A stretch of 64,000 nt of DNA from Cepaea nemoralis (GCA_014155875.1 JACEFZ010026880.1:40001-104000), one strand, 5' to 3'. Numbered from the stretch's first letter, positions 44,693 through 54,800 are shown. Notes: generated by a model from the letters alone, not told the origin. Numbers and translations: made by a program.

Positions 44693-45222
44693 TATACCAA
44701 CTATGCACTACAACATCTACTAAAATCAAATGCGTTATCTTGTAACACCAAAATCACAATATACAAAACACTGATCAGACCAGTTGTGCTGTATGGCTCT
44801 GAAACCTGGAGTACAACGAGAGGAGATGAAGCCTTATTACAAACCTTTGAGAAGAAAGTTTTAAGACGCATCTTTGGACCCATTCGGGATACACAAAGTG
44901 GAGAGTGGAAAAGAAGAAGTAACAAAGACATTTATGATCTGTTTAAGTCCCCGCTAATCACTGGTATCATGAAGGCTAATAGACTACAATGGCTGGGAGA
45001 AAGAATGGAAGATAATAGGGAAACAAAACTCGCGTACACTCAGGAAATAGATGACTGTAGACCCCGAGGTAGACCAAGAAGACGGTGGAGAGATAATATA
45101 TATACAGACCTACAAGCACTTGGAATCAACGACTGGCAATAAAAGGTCAACCAGAGAGACGAATGGAGACGGATTGTATCTGCAGCAAAGAACCTCAATG
45201 GCTCGGAACGCTGAAGAAGAAG
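44693..45222 (+). mobile_element. LINE 3' fragment, copy 1 of a pair
   Basis: Encodes LIRPVVLYGSETW, VLRRIFGPIRDTQSGEW, MKANRLQWLGERMED, CRPRGRPRRRWRDNIYTDLQ and, after one stop, NQRDEWRRIVSAAKNLNGSE. This is the end of a LINE ORF2. The 3' end is a GAAGAAGAA tail. It is very similar to 48,386-49,075, where the sequence reaches ~150 bases further 5'. Truncated and broken, so not active. Confidence 0.85.
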
Positions 45223-46555
45223 AATTGTTCCTTTATTAATCATAAGAAAAACTAATCACTAATGATGCAGCATGGTCGCATGTCTGTTTTAACGAGAAAC
45301 GCATGTGGTTCTCGCGCGTCACACGAGGCTGACTGACAAGTACTTGTTTCCTAAGCCACCTGATGTTGATTGAAACGTACTAATGTCACCTCATCCATTA
45401 AGGGAATCAAATTAAAGCGCTGTTCAAGAGGAATTCTTCTGTCAGAACAATAATTCCCTCATGTACCCAATTACTGAGATAGGGCGTCGAATGTATTAAA
45501 TATTCGCTTCAATCAGACTGTTCCAATGAGCTGGCTCGCACAATACATTCCGTCTTGTTTGCTGAACGCTGGCCTCCGCTTAATCTAGATCAAAACACGG
45601 GTCTCACTACACTGGCTAGTCTGCATGGTCAATACATAACTACAGCTGGTGTCCCTTGACCCGACGTCAACTTGTACATCTCGGTCAGAACACAGGCTAC
45701 TGCGCAACCGTCCGGCCTGGTCAAGAATTAATCCACAACTGAAACACAAACTTTAGTTAAGCGACGCCAAGTATAAAAGTGTGTTACCATTAAAACTTAG
45801 GAACAACTATACAACAGACAGCGACCCGGTAGGTTCATCAAACTTTGGGCTGTAGGTCCACTCTCTGGATCCCCAAGGGACAACATGACACAACTGGACA
45901 AAGACACGGCCTCTCGTCTCAAGGACAACAATGTCACCACTGTAGATCAATCCCTGATTCATGAGTTTGCATAGATTACAGCTGGTGGACACGGCCGTGA
46001 AAGGATTGCTTCAACAGAAGCAACTTCCGCTGTAGAACAATCTCCGGCTCCCTGTGATGCCAATTATACAGCTGGCTATAGAAGCGGCCTCCCTTCTTGA
46101 TGACTTGCTACCGAATGGCCTCTTCGTGTCTGGTCCCGGAAGGACACACTCAGGGAACCTGCCGAAGATCTCCGAGCATTACCTCACGAAAGTGAAGGCA
46201 ACTCAGCATTCCCCGAGTTTTATCTGAATGTGCGATTTACAACAGAAAGATCTACGCACCCTCAAAGAGTTGAGTGATGATTCTCGGGGCCCGTGAAGTT
46301 CATGACAATCCCGATACATAACATCTCAAGGACCCAGAAGACGGTTTTAAAATTTTTTTTTTACTCGGAAATCTCCCCTCACCCCCTAAATGTGGACTAG
46401 CCACCGAGACGGGTGGGACAGAGTGGGTACTGTGTTGTCCCTCTGAGACCCACTTGCGTTTCGCGACGGGAGTTATACAACATTAAAATCCGAAGTTCCT
46501 CATCTGGTACTAGTTAGGTGTGTATGTCATTCCCTTCAGCTGGCAGTGCCACATT
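45223..46555. other. Unannotated 1.3-kb segment, moderate GC
   Basis: No recognised domain or repeat. A TATAAAAG sequence lies at 45,772. The 61-codon minus-strand frame at 45,807-45,992 shows nothing I can name. It could be a unique regulatory or untranslated segment, or an old retroelement LTR. The sequence does not decide. Confidence 0.35.
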
Positions 46556-46745
46556 TTTTGTAAAACAATTGGCACTCAATGGGTGATGTGGTCAAAAGCG
46601 CACACTTCGCCTTTACTTTCCATAACATTTCATGGTGCTTAGTTTCGGCTGAGTCAACCCGGGAGCAATAGTGGGGACTCAATTACATGATCTACGGGCT
46701 AACCATTAGATATCGTGCATGCCCTCGACGGCCTCATAATATTCA
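46556..46745 (-). mobile_element. Second SINE-like family, copy 2
   Basis: The minus strand shares CCATGAAATGTTATGGAAAG and an AAGGCG block with 28,166-28,385. Upstream of it are an A-box-like CTAATGGTTAGCCCG and a B-box-like ATTGAGTCCCC. Diverged, so the family call is tentative. Confidence 0.45.
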
Positions 46746-47099
46746 TTTTATTGTTTGCAAGGGACATAACTCGCCTACGTTTTTCTAAAGAAGCAATTAG
46801 CTGCATTAATTGTCAAATGTTTAATATAATTACACCACTTATTCACAGTTAACACAATAATTTGACGTCCTAAAGTTGCAAATACTTTTACTGCTAAAAA
46901 TGAATAAAGTGTACTTGTTAATGCAATACATACAATGTTTCAACACTGCAAGCTCCGTGCACGATGTTAACGGCTGTCACCCCAATGGACTCTCTGATTT
47001 CTGGTTTCTCTTCACAACGTACTGAGATTACTGATAGTATTCCAAGAAGGACAATGGTATTGATGTCCATTTTTTTTAATACTTCAGTTAAAAAACGAC
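46746..47099. other. Unannotated AT-rich sequence
   Basis: No gene or repeat recognised apart from a short CGACGACGATGACG run at the edge of the next element. Confidence 0.4.
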
Positions 47100-47317
47100 G
47101 ACGATGACGCAAAATCTTTAAATTTATCCACCATGTGCCATGCCGATAAGCGTGGGCGGTCATGTTCTGTAATCTCACTCGATCGCCAGAGTCGTGGATC
47201 AGCTCCGTGTCCCTGTCTCAACCATGCCACAAGGCCAAAGCCATCCAGGTATTTACTTCTCAGTCTTCCCCTTGGTCTGTTCCCTTCCATCTTGTCAGTC
47301 GTAACCAAGATCTCCCT
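47100..47317 (-). mobile_element. LINE 3'-end fragment
   Basis: The minus strand encodes MVTTDKMEGNRPRGRLRSKY, LDGFGLVAW and GADPRLWRSSEITEHDRPRL, the same lineage as 27,905-28,165 and 33,250-33,465. The tail reads GCGTCATCGTCGTCG. Only the last ~200 bases of the element are present. Confidence 0.8.
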
Positions 47318-47515
47318 TACAGAGCCTCAATGTGTGATATTAAATATAAAGCAAGACAATGCGAACGGCTAAACATGCTGCATGTCTCTAAACCTAGGAT
47401 AGACTTTCACAAAACAAGATTAGCGTATTCCGCAACTCATCTGTGCAACAATCTTCCACAAGAAATCAAAGACACAACCAATCCTATACATACAGTCGCA
47501 ACCTGTTTGAACACA
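47318..47515 (+). mobile_element. LINE C-terminal fragment (LPQEIKD type)
   Basis: Reads YKARQCERLNMLHVSKPRID, then HKTRLAYSATHLCNNLPQEI and KDTTNP. The pattern of 'RL.YS...LWN.LP..I' is the usual C-terminal end of several CR1/RTE-like LINE reverse transcriptases. No upstream domain is present. It is followed by a homopolymer tract. Confidence 0.6.
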
Positions 47516-47532
47516 ATCTCGGTACAGACTAC

Positions 47533-47578
47533 ATGCCCCCCCCCCCCCCCCCCCCAAAAAAAAAAAAAAAAAAAAAAT
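47533..47578. repeat. poly(C)-poly(A) tract
   Basis: About 20 C followed by about 22 A. The A run may be the poly(A) end of the LINE fragment before it. A pure C run of this length beside it is unusual and may be a consensus artefact. Confidence 0.8.
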
Positions 47579-47582
47579 TAGT

Positions 47583-48060
47583 ATTATCTCAAATGACTAG
47601 TAATGATTCAGAAGGTCGAAGCTGGATCTGTACGTAGACAGTGGACTGAGTCGGTGCGGAAATTTGTTATCTGTAAAGTCACCTTCATCTTCGTCCCGGG
47701 ACATGCGGGAGTCGAGGGAAATGAACGAGCTGGTAAACTGGCTGGCTCTGCACCCCCTGCAGATGGCCAGCCCATGGATCGTGCCGATGTTATTAACGTC
47801 CTTAAAGACATGTCGAGAACAGAAGACTTTGACGTCAGTGAATTCACATCGCTGTCCAGGATAAAGACCTGGTAGTAAGAATTGGAACGGCCAGACACGA
47901 GAGGTACATCGGGAAAACGAGGTGCCTTGTTAACCAACGCAAAAATGGCACTATTAGCCACAGAACGCTGATGCATATGCTGGGGGGAGGGAGGATCTGA
48001 GCCCCTATGGACCTGTCCGGAGTGCAATGAAGATACCCCAACTGATAACTGATAACTGAG
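47583..48060 (+). mobile_element. LINE RNase H domain and C-terminus, relic
   Basis: The 47,603-47,875 frame reads IQKVEAGSVRRQW, then FVPGHAGVEGNERAGKLAG (the conserved PGHxGxxGNExA motif with the last RNase H acidic residue position) and RADVINVLKDM. A following frame reads LWTCPECNED, the CxxC zinc-knuckle start usual at the C-terminus of this LINE class. The first half of the RNase H domain is absent here but present at 44,586. Frame breaks make it non-functional. It is not a host RNase H gene. Confidence 0.75.
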
Positions 48061-48385
48061 AAGTGATAGATTAGTGGACAAGTCAGGGCAGCCATCGTGA
48101 TCTTGTGGTGAGTGTACACAACAGATCTTCAACTGACACCTCTGAAACCTGACACTGAAATACGTGACGCAGCGAAGCGGAAGCAACAGAAGATAGATGA
48201 TATACAGACCAACACAAAATAGAGGTCAGGAACCGCAGATGGAATCAATGAGAGCTCTGACTACTAGAGTAGAAACACGCGACTGAATTAGTAGAAATAT
48301 GTTTTTCCGTTGTCAGTTTCAATAACGTTATTCCCATTCAGTAGAAATAACCAATAATAATACATTATACCAGAGTATATAGGGT
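48061..48385. other. Unannotated, possible LINE 3' untranslated sequence
   Basis: Follows the RNase H relic without a clear boundary. No tail or repeat identified. Confidence 0.35.
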
Positions 48386-49075
48386 AATTTCAAGAGAAGG
48401 AATGGCTAAAAACTCTGGCCACATACAAATAGATAATATGACCATTTAAAGAACGGAAACATACAAATACCTGGGTACAATCTTCAACTGCTCCAACATC
48501 ATAAAGGAAGAAATACAAACTAGAATCAATTCTGGAAATAAGATATACTATGCACTACAACATCTACTAAAATCAAAGGCGCTATCTCGTAACACCAAGA
48601 TCACAATATACAAAACACTGATCAGACCATTTGTGCTGTATGGGTCTGAAACCGTGGAGTAACAACGAAAGGAGACGAAGCCTTGCTACAAACCTTGAGA
48701 ACAAGTTTTAAGACGCATCTTTGGACCCATTAGGGATACACAAAGTGGAGAGTGGAAAAGAAGAAGTAACAAAGACATTATGATCTGTTTAAGTCCCCGC
48801 TAAATCACTGGTATCATGAAGGCTAATAGACTACAATGGCTGGGGCATATAGAAAGAATGGAAGATAATAGGAAACAAAAACTCGCTTACACTCAGGAAA
48901 TAAATGACCGTAGACCCCGAGGTAGACCAAGAAGACGGTGGAGAGATAATATATATACAGACCTACAAGCACTTGGAATTCAACGACTGGCAAGAGAGGT
49001 CAACCAGAGAGACGAATGGAGACGGATCGTATCTGCAGCAAAGAACCTCAATGGCTCGGAACGCTGAAGAAGAAG
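48386..49075 (+). mobile_element. LINE 3' fragment, copy 2 of a pair
   Basis: Longer relative of 44,693-45,222. It adds KYLGTIFNCSNIIKEEIQTR and YYALQHLLKSKALSRNTKI upstream of the shared LIRPFVLYGSE, LQWLGHIERMED, RGRPRRRWRDNIYTDLQ and REVNQRDEWRRIVSAAKNLN. Several frameshifts lie between 48,640 and 48,830. The tail is GAAGAAGAAG. The final frame (48,816-49,067) is intact to the end. Confidence 0.85.
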
Positions 49076-49262
49076 AAGTCTCTTGCTATAGGTCGGTGAT
49101 GTCATAGAACCATCACATTTTGTAGTCCTGAGAGAAAGAAGACATAGGTGATCAGTCTTTCCATCACTTTGGCAAGCGACGAACCTCTACCCGCGTCCGA
49201 CAGTGCTCATGACAATGCCAGTGCAGTTCGCCATCAACCTCGCTAGTGCGCCCGCTCAATTA

Positions 49263-50875
49263 GTAGAAATCATGAATATTAACATCAGTGCCAAGTAGAC
49301 CCGGGATATCATAAGTAAACATCATGAATATTAACATCGGTGCCATGTAGATCCGCAGATGTCAATAAGTAAAAATCATGAATATTAACCCGCTCCGTGG
49401 CCGAGGGTTAGCAGCTTTCTCCGCTAACCCCGAATACTCTCGTCACGTGACGCGACGAGAATTAGCAGTGGTTCGAATCGCAAAAGTGACTTATAGAGTA
49501 TGGAGCCGGTCGCTCAGAAAGTCGTGGCGTGCTGATGAGCGTAATCTAGCCTAGGAATCAACATACAGCTGAAAGATGCTGGTGTTGACCGCAATATCCT
49601 GAAACAGGATGGAAACGCGGGAAAAAAATGAATATTAACATCGGTGCCAAGTAGACCCGCGATAGCAATAAGTAAAATCATGAATATTAACATCGGTGCC
49701 AAGTAGACCCGCGGATAGCAATAAGTACAAATCATGAATATTAACATCGGTGCCAAGTAGACCCGCAGATAGCAATAAGTACAAATCATGAATATTAACA
49801 TCGGTGCCAAGTAGATCCCGGATAGCAATAAGTACAAATCATGAATATTAACATCGGTGCCAAGTAGACCCACGGATATCAATAAGTAGAAATCATGAAT
49901 ATTAACATGGGTGCCAAGTAGACCCGCAGATAGCAATAAGTACAAATCATGAATATTAACATCGGTGCCAAGTAGATCCACGGATATCAATAAGTAGAAA
50001 TAATTAATATTAACATGGGTGCCAAGTAGACCCAGCGGATATCAATAAGTACAAATCATGAATATTAACATGGGTGCCAAGTAGACCCGCAGATAGCAAT
50101 AAGTACAAATCATAATATTAACATCGGTGCCAAGTAGACCCCGATACAATAAGTACAAAAATAATATTAACATGGGTGCCAAGTAGACCCGCAGATAGCA
50201 ATAAGTACAAATCATAAATATTAACATGGGTGCCAAGTAGACCCGCAGATAGCAATAAGTACAAATCATAATATTAACATGGGTGCCAAGTAGACCCACG
50301 GATATCAATAAGTACAAATCATGAATATTAACATGGGTGCCAAGTAGACCGCAGATAGCAATAAGTACAAATCATGAATATTAACATGGTGCCAAGTAGA
50401 CCCACGGATATCAATAAGTAGAAATCATGAATATTAACATGGGTGCCAAGTAGACCCAGATACAATAAGTAAATCATGAATATTAACATGGGTGCCAAGT
50501 AGACCCACGGATACAATAAGTAGAAATCATGAATATTAACATGGTGCCAAGTAGACCCACGGATACAATAAGTAGAAATCATGAATATTAACATGGGTGC
50601 CAAGTAGACCCGCAGATAGCAATAAGTACAAATCATGAATATTAACATGGGTGCCAAGTAGACCCGCAGATAGCAATAAGTAAAAATAAAGTATTAACAT
50701 GGTGCCAAGTAGACCGGCGGATATCAATTCTAATTCATGGGTGCCAAGTAGACCCGCAGATAGCAATAAGTACAAATCATAAATATTAACATGGGTGCCC
50801 AAGTAGACCCGCAGATAGCAATAAGTAAAAATAATGAGTATTAACATCGGTGCCAAGTAAAACCGGCGGATATCA
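49263..50875 (+). repeat. 54-bp satellite
   Basis: About 25 monomers made of CATGAATATTAACATCGGTG, CCAAGTAGACCCGCAGATAG and CAATAAGTACAAAT. Variants have TGGGTG for TCGGTG and CACGGATATC for CGCAGATAGC. Interrupted once by a SINE at 49,390. Monomers at ~50,100-50,700 show many short deletions. Minus-strand frames of up to 158 codons are stop-free artefacts of the 54-bp period. Confidence 0.95.
49390..49627 (+). mobile_element. tRNA-derived SINE, copy 3, with target-site duplication
   Basis: A 238-bp element with A-box CCGTGGCCGAGGGTTAGC, B-box GTGGTTCGAATCG, body GGAGCCGGTCGCTCAGAAAG and a GAAAAAAA tail. It is inserted in a 54-bp satellite monomer. ATGAATATTAAC occurs immediately before (49,378-49,389) and after (49,628-49,639), giving a 12-bp target duplication that matches the satellite. 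This is the best-defined member of the family in the window. Confidence 0.92.
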
Positions 50876-51335
50876 ATTCTCACACTTCATCCGGCTTCCG
50901 GTTAAAGTTGTTTATGTAAATATCTGTGGATCCTTCTTTCACGGGTCATGTGACGATGATGTGCGGGTATCTCCGCGGAGTTTGATTCGCCCTCGCCAGG
51001 TCACGTTAGGGTAATATGATAAATGGGACTCTCGCAAACAGCCAGTAAATGGGAATTTTTATTGTGTGTTTTATATCTTTGGGGTCTTCGTGGCATCCAC
51101 GGGAAATATGGAAACTTGTGGTTATGCCAAATTCCGGAACTTCTGTTAGATTGCCTCTTCGTCGTGGCATTTGGATCAAACTTTGTCAATTGCGACACTA
51201 TGTAAACTGTCTCATATTCTTTTGATCGCATTTACATCACACTTGCCCTACTGAAACACCATTCACATCGCCTCTTGCTCTTTTTATTACATTTACATCA
51301 CACTTGCTCTATTGAAACACCATGTATATTTTATT
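50876..51335. other. Unannotated sequence
   Basis: No gene recognised. A short duplicated stretch, CATTTACATCACACTTGC, occurs at 51,229 and 51,289. Confidence 0.4.
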
Positions 51336-51715
51336 GCCTCATGTTGCTATTTCTCTGTATTCTTGTCTCGACCAAGCTATGTGGCCAAGCCCTCTAGATA
51401 TTTACTACTCTGCCTTTCCCGTGTTATTTACTACCCTTAATCTTGCTAGTTGTCACTGAGATCTCTAGTTTATTTCTTCTTATAACATGGCCAAAAAAAT
51501 CTTGACTGTCTACATCCCATTTCTCTAATCAGTTTACGATTTTCATCTGCTTCTTGTTGGACTTTTTCATTCGTTTTTCTGTCTATCCATGGTATTCTTT
51601 GCGTTTTCCCCAGAAACTACATTTCCACAGCCATCAGATGTTTTGTTACCTTGTCTGCTCATTGTCTATGCTTCACATCCATACAGAAGTACAGGTTCAA
51701 TATAGCACATCAACA
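51336..51715 (-). mobile_element. LINE 3' fragment
   Basis: The minus strand reads EPVLLYGCEA, then KNTMDRKTNEKVQQEADENR, KLIREMGCRQSRFFGHVIRR and NKLEISVTTSKIKG, the same lineage as 6,217-7,516. Frames are broken by stops. The 3' end is lost in AT-rich sequence. Confidence 0.75.
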
Positions 51716-51870
51716 CTCTGCCAATTCCCCTGCCTCGTATATTTTCATGGCCAAACTGTCTTCAATGTCCCGAGTCTATCTGGCTGGACGACCGCAGCCT
51801 CTTCTCTCAAGAACCATGCCTTCCATCTCTGTCATCTCACAGTCTCTGTGACGTTTCATGTGACCAACGA
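51716..51870 (-). mobile_element. LINE fragment of another lineage
   Basis: The minus strand reads RDCEMTEMEGMVLERRGCGR, then PARxTRDIEDSLAMKIYEAG. That is the GRPARRW-type end of a different animal LINE. It abuts the previous fragment head to tail at ~51,715, forming a chimeric relic. Confidence 0.6.
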
Positions 51871-51919
51871 ACTTGTTTCCGAGACACCAGCTGTTTATAA
51901 GCCGGTGGTCTTCGATGTT

Positions 51920-52155
51920 CAGATCTTATAGGATGTCCAGATCTTGTAGGATGTCCAGATCTTGTAGGATGTCCAGATCTTGTAGGATGTTCAGATCTTG
52001 TAGGATGTCCAGATCTTGTAGATATCCAGATCTTGTAGGATGTCCAGATCATGTTAGATGTCCGATCTTGTAGGATGTCCAGATCTTGTAGGATGTCCAG
52101 ATCTTGTAGGATGACAGATGTATGTCCAGATCTTGTTAGGATGTCCAGATCTACA
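51920..52155 (+). repeat. 18-bp minisatellite (AGATCTTGTAGGATGTCC)n
   Basis: About 12 units of AGATCTTGTAGGATGTCC with minor indels. Arg/Ser/Cys-rich frames are artefacts. Confidence 0.95.
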
Positions 52156-52199
52156 ATTTCTATCTATGTTGGATGTTTTCTCTTGTTGGATTGCACAGT

Positions 52200-52310
52200 C
52201 TTTTTACTATGTTGATGTTTCTCTACTTCTTGGTTGACAATCTCTACAATTTCTACTATGGTCGATGTTTCTCTACTTCTTGGTTGACAAGCTCTACATA
52301 TTGTACGGTC
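52200..52310 (+). repeat. Two-copy ~50-bp duplication
   Basis: GATGTTTCTCTACTTCTTGG followed by TTGACAA(T/G)CTCTACA occurs at 52,214 and 52,264. Confidence 0.85.
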
Positions 52311-52344
52311 GGCAGCTCTCTAACTGGGAGCTCTATTTCCATAA

Positions 52345-52434
52345 GTTTGTGTCACAGTCAACCGCAGTATGTTTGACTCTTTGTGATCTCTTGGCAAATT
52401 TACGTTAGCAGTTTGCCATTGCTTTCTAAACAGC
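52345..52434 (-). mobile_element. tRNA-derived SINE, body fragment, inverted
   Basis: The minus strand carries GTTTAGAAAGCAATGGCAAA, CTGCTAACGTAAATTTGCC and TACTGCGGTTGACTGTGAC, matching the body of the SINE at 8,285. The tRNA-like part is missing. Confidence 0.7.
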
Positions 52435-52449
52435 GGGTAATGTCGGAAT

Positions 52450-52540
52450 ATTAACCCGAATAGATGAGAGCGCCGTTCATAACTTCTAGTGTCCTGATTC
52501 AGAGGTACCGGGTTCAACTCCTACATTGTTCAGTTGGACT
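52450..52540 (+). mobile_element. tRNA-like SINE head, second type
   Basis: A-box-like CCCGAATAGATGAGAGCGCC and B-box GGTACCGGGTTCAACTCC, the same layout as 37,385-37,530. It lies head to head with the inverted SINE body beside it. Confidence 0.6.
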
Positions 52541-52755
52541 AAAATGTTGACTTTTCGACCTTGACTTTGTGACATAAATTACACGCACCTCCGAAGTCAG
52601 AGTGAGTCGCCTGATGGCAAGGGACAATAGTAATATGGAAAGTTAGCCCACGCGCAAACATCAGTCCAGTGCACTAGAAGTAGAATCACGTGCATGGACT
52701 ACGCTTGAGTTCAAAGCGAACGAACGTTGCAAAAAAACAACTTGTGGAATATGCA
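52541..52755. other. Unannotated sequence
   Basis: No gene or repeat recognised. Confidence 0.4.
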
Positions 52756-52823
52756 CGGGAGACTGTAAATGGGTTTGGCTATATCTGAGACGTCAAGACC
52801 TCCAGACACTGCCCTATAATGTG

Positions 52824-52885
<62 letters not shown>

Positions 52886-52976
52886 GGAGGGAGGGGAGGG
52901 AGGGAGGGAGACTGTAAATGGGTTTGACTATATCTGAGACGTCAAGACCTCCAGACACTGCCCTATAATGTGGGGT

Positions 52977-53034
<58 letters not shown>

Positions 53035-53120
53035 GGGGGGGGGGAAGACCGTAAATGCGCTTGACTATATCTGAGACGTCAAGACCTCCAGACATTACAC
53101 TATAATGTTGGGTGAGAGAG

Positions 53121-53168
<48 letters not shown>

Positions 53169-53297
53169 GAGAGATGGGGGGGGGGGAGGGAGACTGTAAA
53201 TGGCTTTGACTATATCTGAGACGTCAACATTCTCGGTCTTCACAAACAAACAAATAAAACGACAGCCCACAAACCAGAGCCACTAACCTATAATGCG

Positions 53298-53362
<65 letters not shown>
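52756..53362 (+). repeat. GA-bearing macrosatellite, ~140-bp unit
   Basis: Four units begin AGACTGTAAATGGGTTTGAC (52,761, 52,909, 53,045, 53,192), continue TATATCTGAGACGTCAAGAC, CTCCAGACA and CTATAATGTGGGGTGAGAG, and end in a (GA)n run with GGGAGG. The fourth unit contains an insertion (TCTTCACAAACAAACAAATA to CCAGAGCC) also found around the solo LTR downstream. Confidence 0.93.
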
Positions 53363-53365
<3 letters not shown>

Positions 53366-53469
53366 CTTACTTTCCAGTGTTCTATTTGATATGTATTCTT
53401 CTTCGGGTATCTCTAGTGGTACTCCAAGACGGGAGATCAGTGCCCACATATCTCTGTCAATTCTCTATT

Positions 53470-53720
53470 TTGAGGTACACAACAAGCAAGAACACATACA
53501 ACACACAAACCAGCCCGAACCAAGAACTGTCTCTCTGTACACAATAAGGAATAAAACAGACAACCCACCCACGATCGCACACCAACAACATTCTCTGTGT
53601 GTACAACAAAAAGACAACCCACGCACGAGCACACACCAACAACAGTCTGTGTTTACAACAAACGAACAAGACAACTCACACGAGCCCAAGTCAACAATAT
53701 TCCTGGTCTTCACAAACAAA
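53470..53720 (+). repeat. ~55-60-bp minisatellite, left part
   Basis: Four to five diverged units with ACAACAAACAAGACAACCCA, CGAGCACACACCAACAAC and a TCTCTGTGT-type end. It continues after the solo LTR at 54,332. Confidence 0.75.
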
Positions 53721-54331
53721 TGTCAAAGACTAGAATACATAGGAGGGAAGACCACCCTGAATGAGTGGTCTACCTCAAGTAGATTAGAGGTAACCCAGTG
53801 CCCCAACGAGAGGGCAGGGTAGGTGTAGATAGGGAGGAGAACTATCAACAGTTCTCTCATGAGACACGTAAGTGTCAACCAGAGGGTAAGCACTCTGGTC
53901 ACGGTGTAATCACCTCAACGTGATAGACACCAAGAACTTGGAATAGAACTCAAGAGTAGGCTTACTACTTTAAGCGTGTGGAATGATGTAGCACGCAAAA
54001 GCCGAAGTGCGCATGAAGACCCTCCTCGTGCTGTGTAATCAGGACGCGGAGGATTGTCAGACAGGGGACGGACTTCGTAGCGGACACATCGCTCAGAGTC
54101 GATGCGTCCTTCTTTAAGTGAATAGATAGATTTAGCAGTAGGGCTAGGGACGACTAGAGATAGGAAGTTCTGTGTATTCATGGTGGTTCATTAGAGACGT
54201 TTTGTGCATTATGTATTATAAAGAGCCATGGCAATAAAATGTGTAATAAATTCCTCTCGTACGACTGCAAATCTTTTTGTGTGGTGCGAGAGAAGTTTAC
54301 CCCTGAATGCCTGTAGCATCGCTTGATGACA
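53721..54331 (+). mobile_element. Solo LTR with 5-bp target-site duplication
   Basis: A 611-bp repeat beginning TGTCAAAGACT and ending TTGATGACA. It is flanked by ACAAA on both sides (53,716-53,720 and 54,332-54,336). AATAAA lies at 54,233-54,238. TG...CA ends, TGTCA/TGACA inverted termini, a polyadenylation signal and a 5-bp duplication are all expected of an LTR-retrotransposon LTR. No internal region or second LTR adjoins it. The paralogous sequence at 53,235-53,285 shows the empty site. Confidence 0.88.
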
Positions 54332-54410
54332 ACAAACAAAAAAAAACGACAGCCCACAAACCAGAGCCACTTCGAGAGCATTCTCAAGTCTCCAAAACAC
54401 AAAACAAGGG
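54332..54410 (+). repeat. ~55-60-bp minisatellite, right part
   Basis: ACGACAGCCCACAAACCAGA and GCCACTTCGAG continue the unit interrupted by the solo LTR. Confidence 0.75.
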
Positions 54411-54800
54411 AAAAGACCCCACAAACATAGCATGAAAAGGGGAAATAACTTAATGTAAAGACAGATAATCAAGAATTACAATTGATTGTTTCATCAATCG
54501 AGGATATCAGATCACAACAACCCGATTTTGTTTGTTGAAAAAGCAGTCGGGCCAAGCAATTCAGTTACCCTGGTTGTTAGCCCCTTTTCTCAACATTTCC
54601 CATCAAATATTTAGATTCATTTTTGTTTGGGCCTATCCCTCATTGGCTACACCCAAAATGGAAATTAACTAAATTTAACCAATCAAACGAATTCAGTGTC
54701 AATGTTTCCCGTATGTAGACGCTCGCGTACCCGTTTCCGGGATTAATATTTACCCAGAATAAATAACAAAATAAAAAACACATGGCATCCATGGATATGG
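54411..54800. other. Unannotated AT-rich sequence before the Penelope-like element
   Basis: No gene recognised. It may include untranslated or 5' sequence of the following element. Confidence 0.35.

Noticed and set aside
47603..47875. Host RNase H gene
   Set aside because: The PGHAGVEGNERAG context, the following CPEC motif and the lack of an N-terminal half identify a LINE domain relic.
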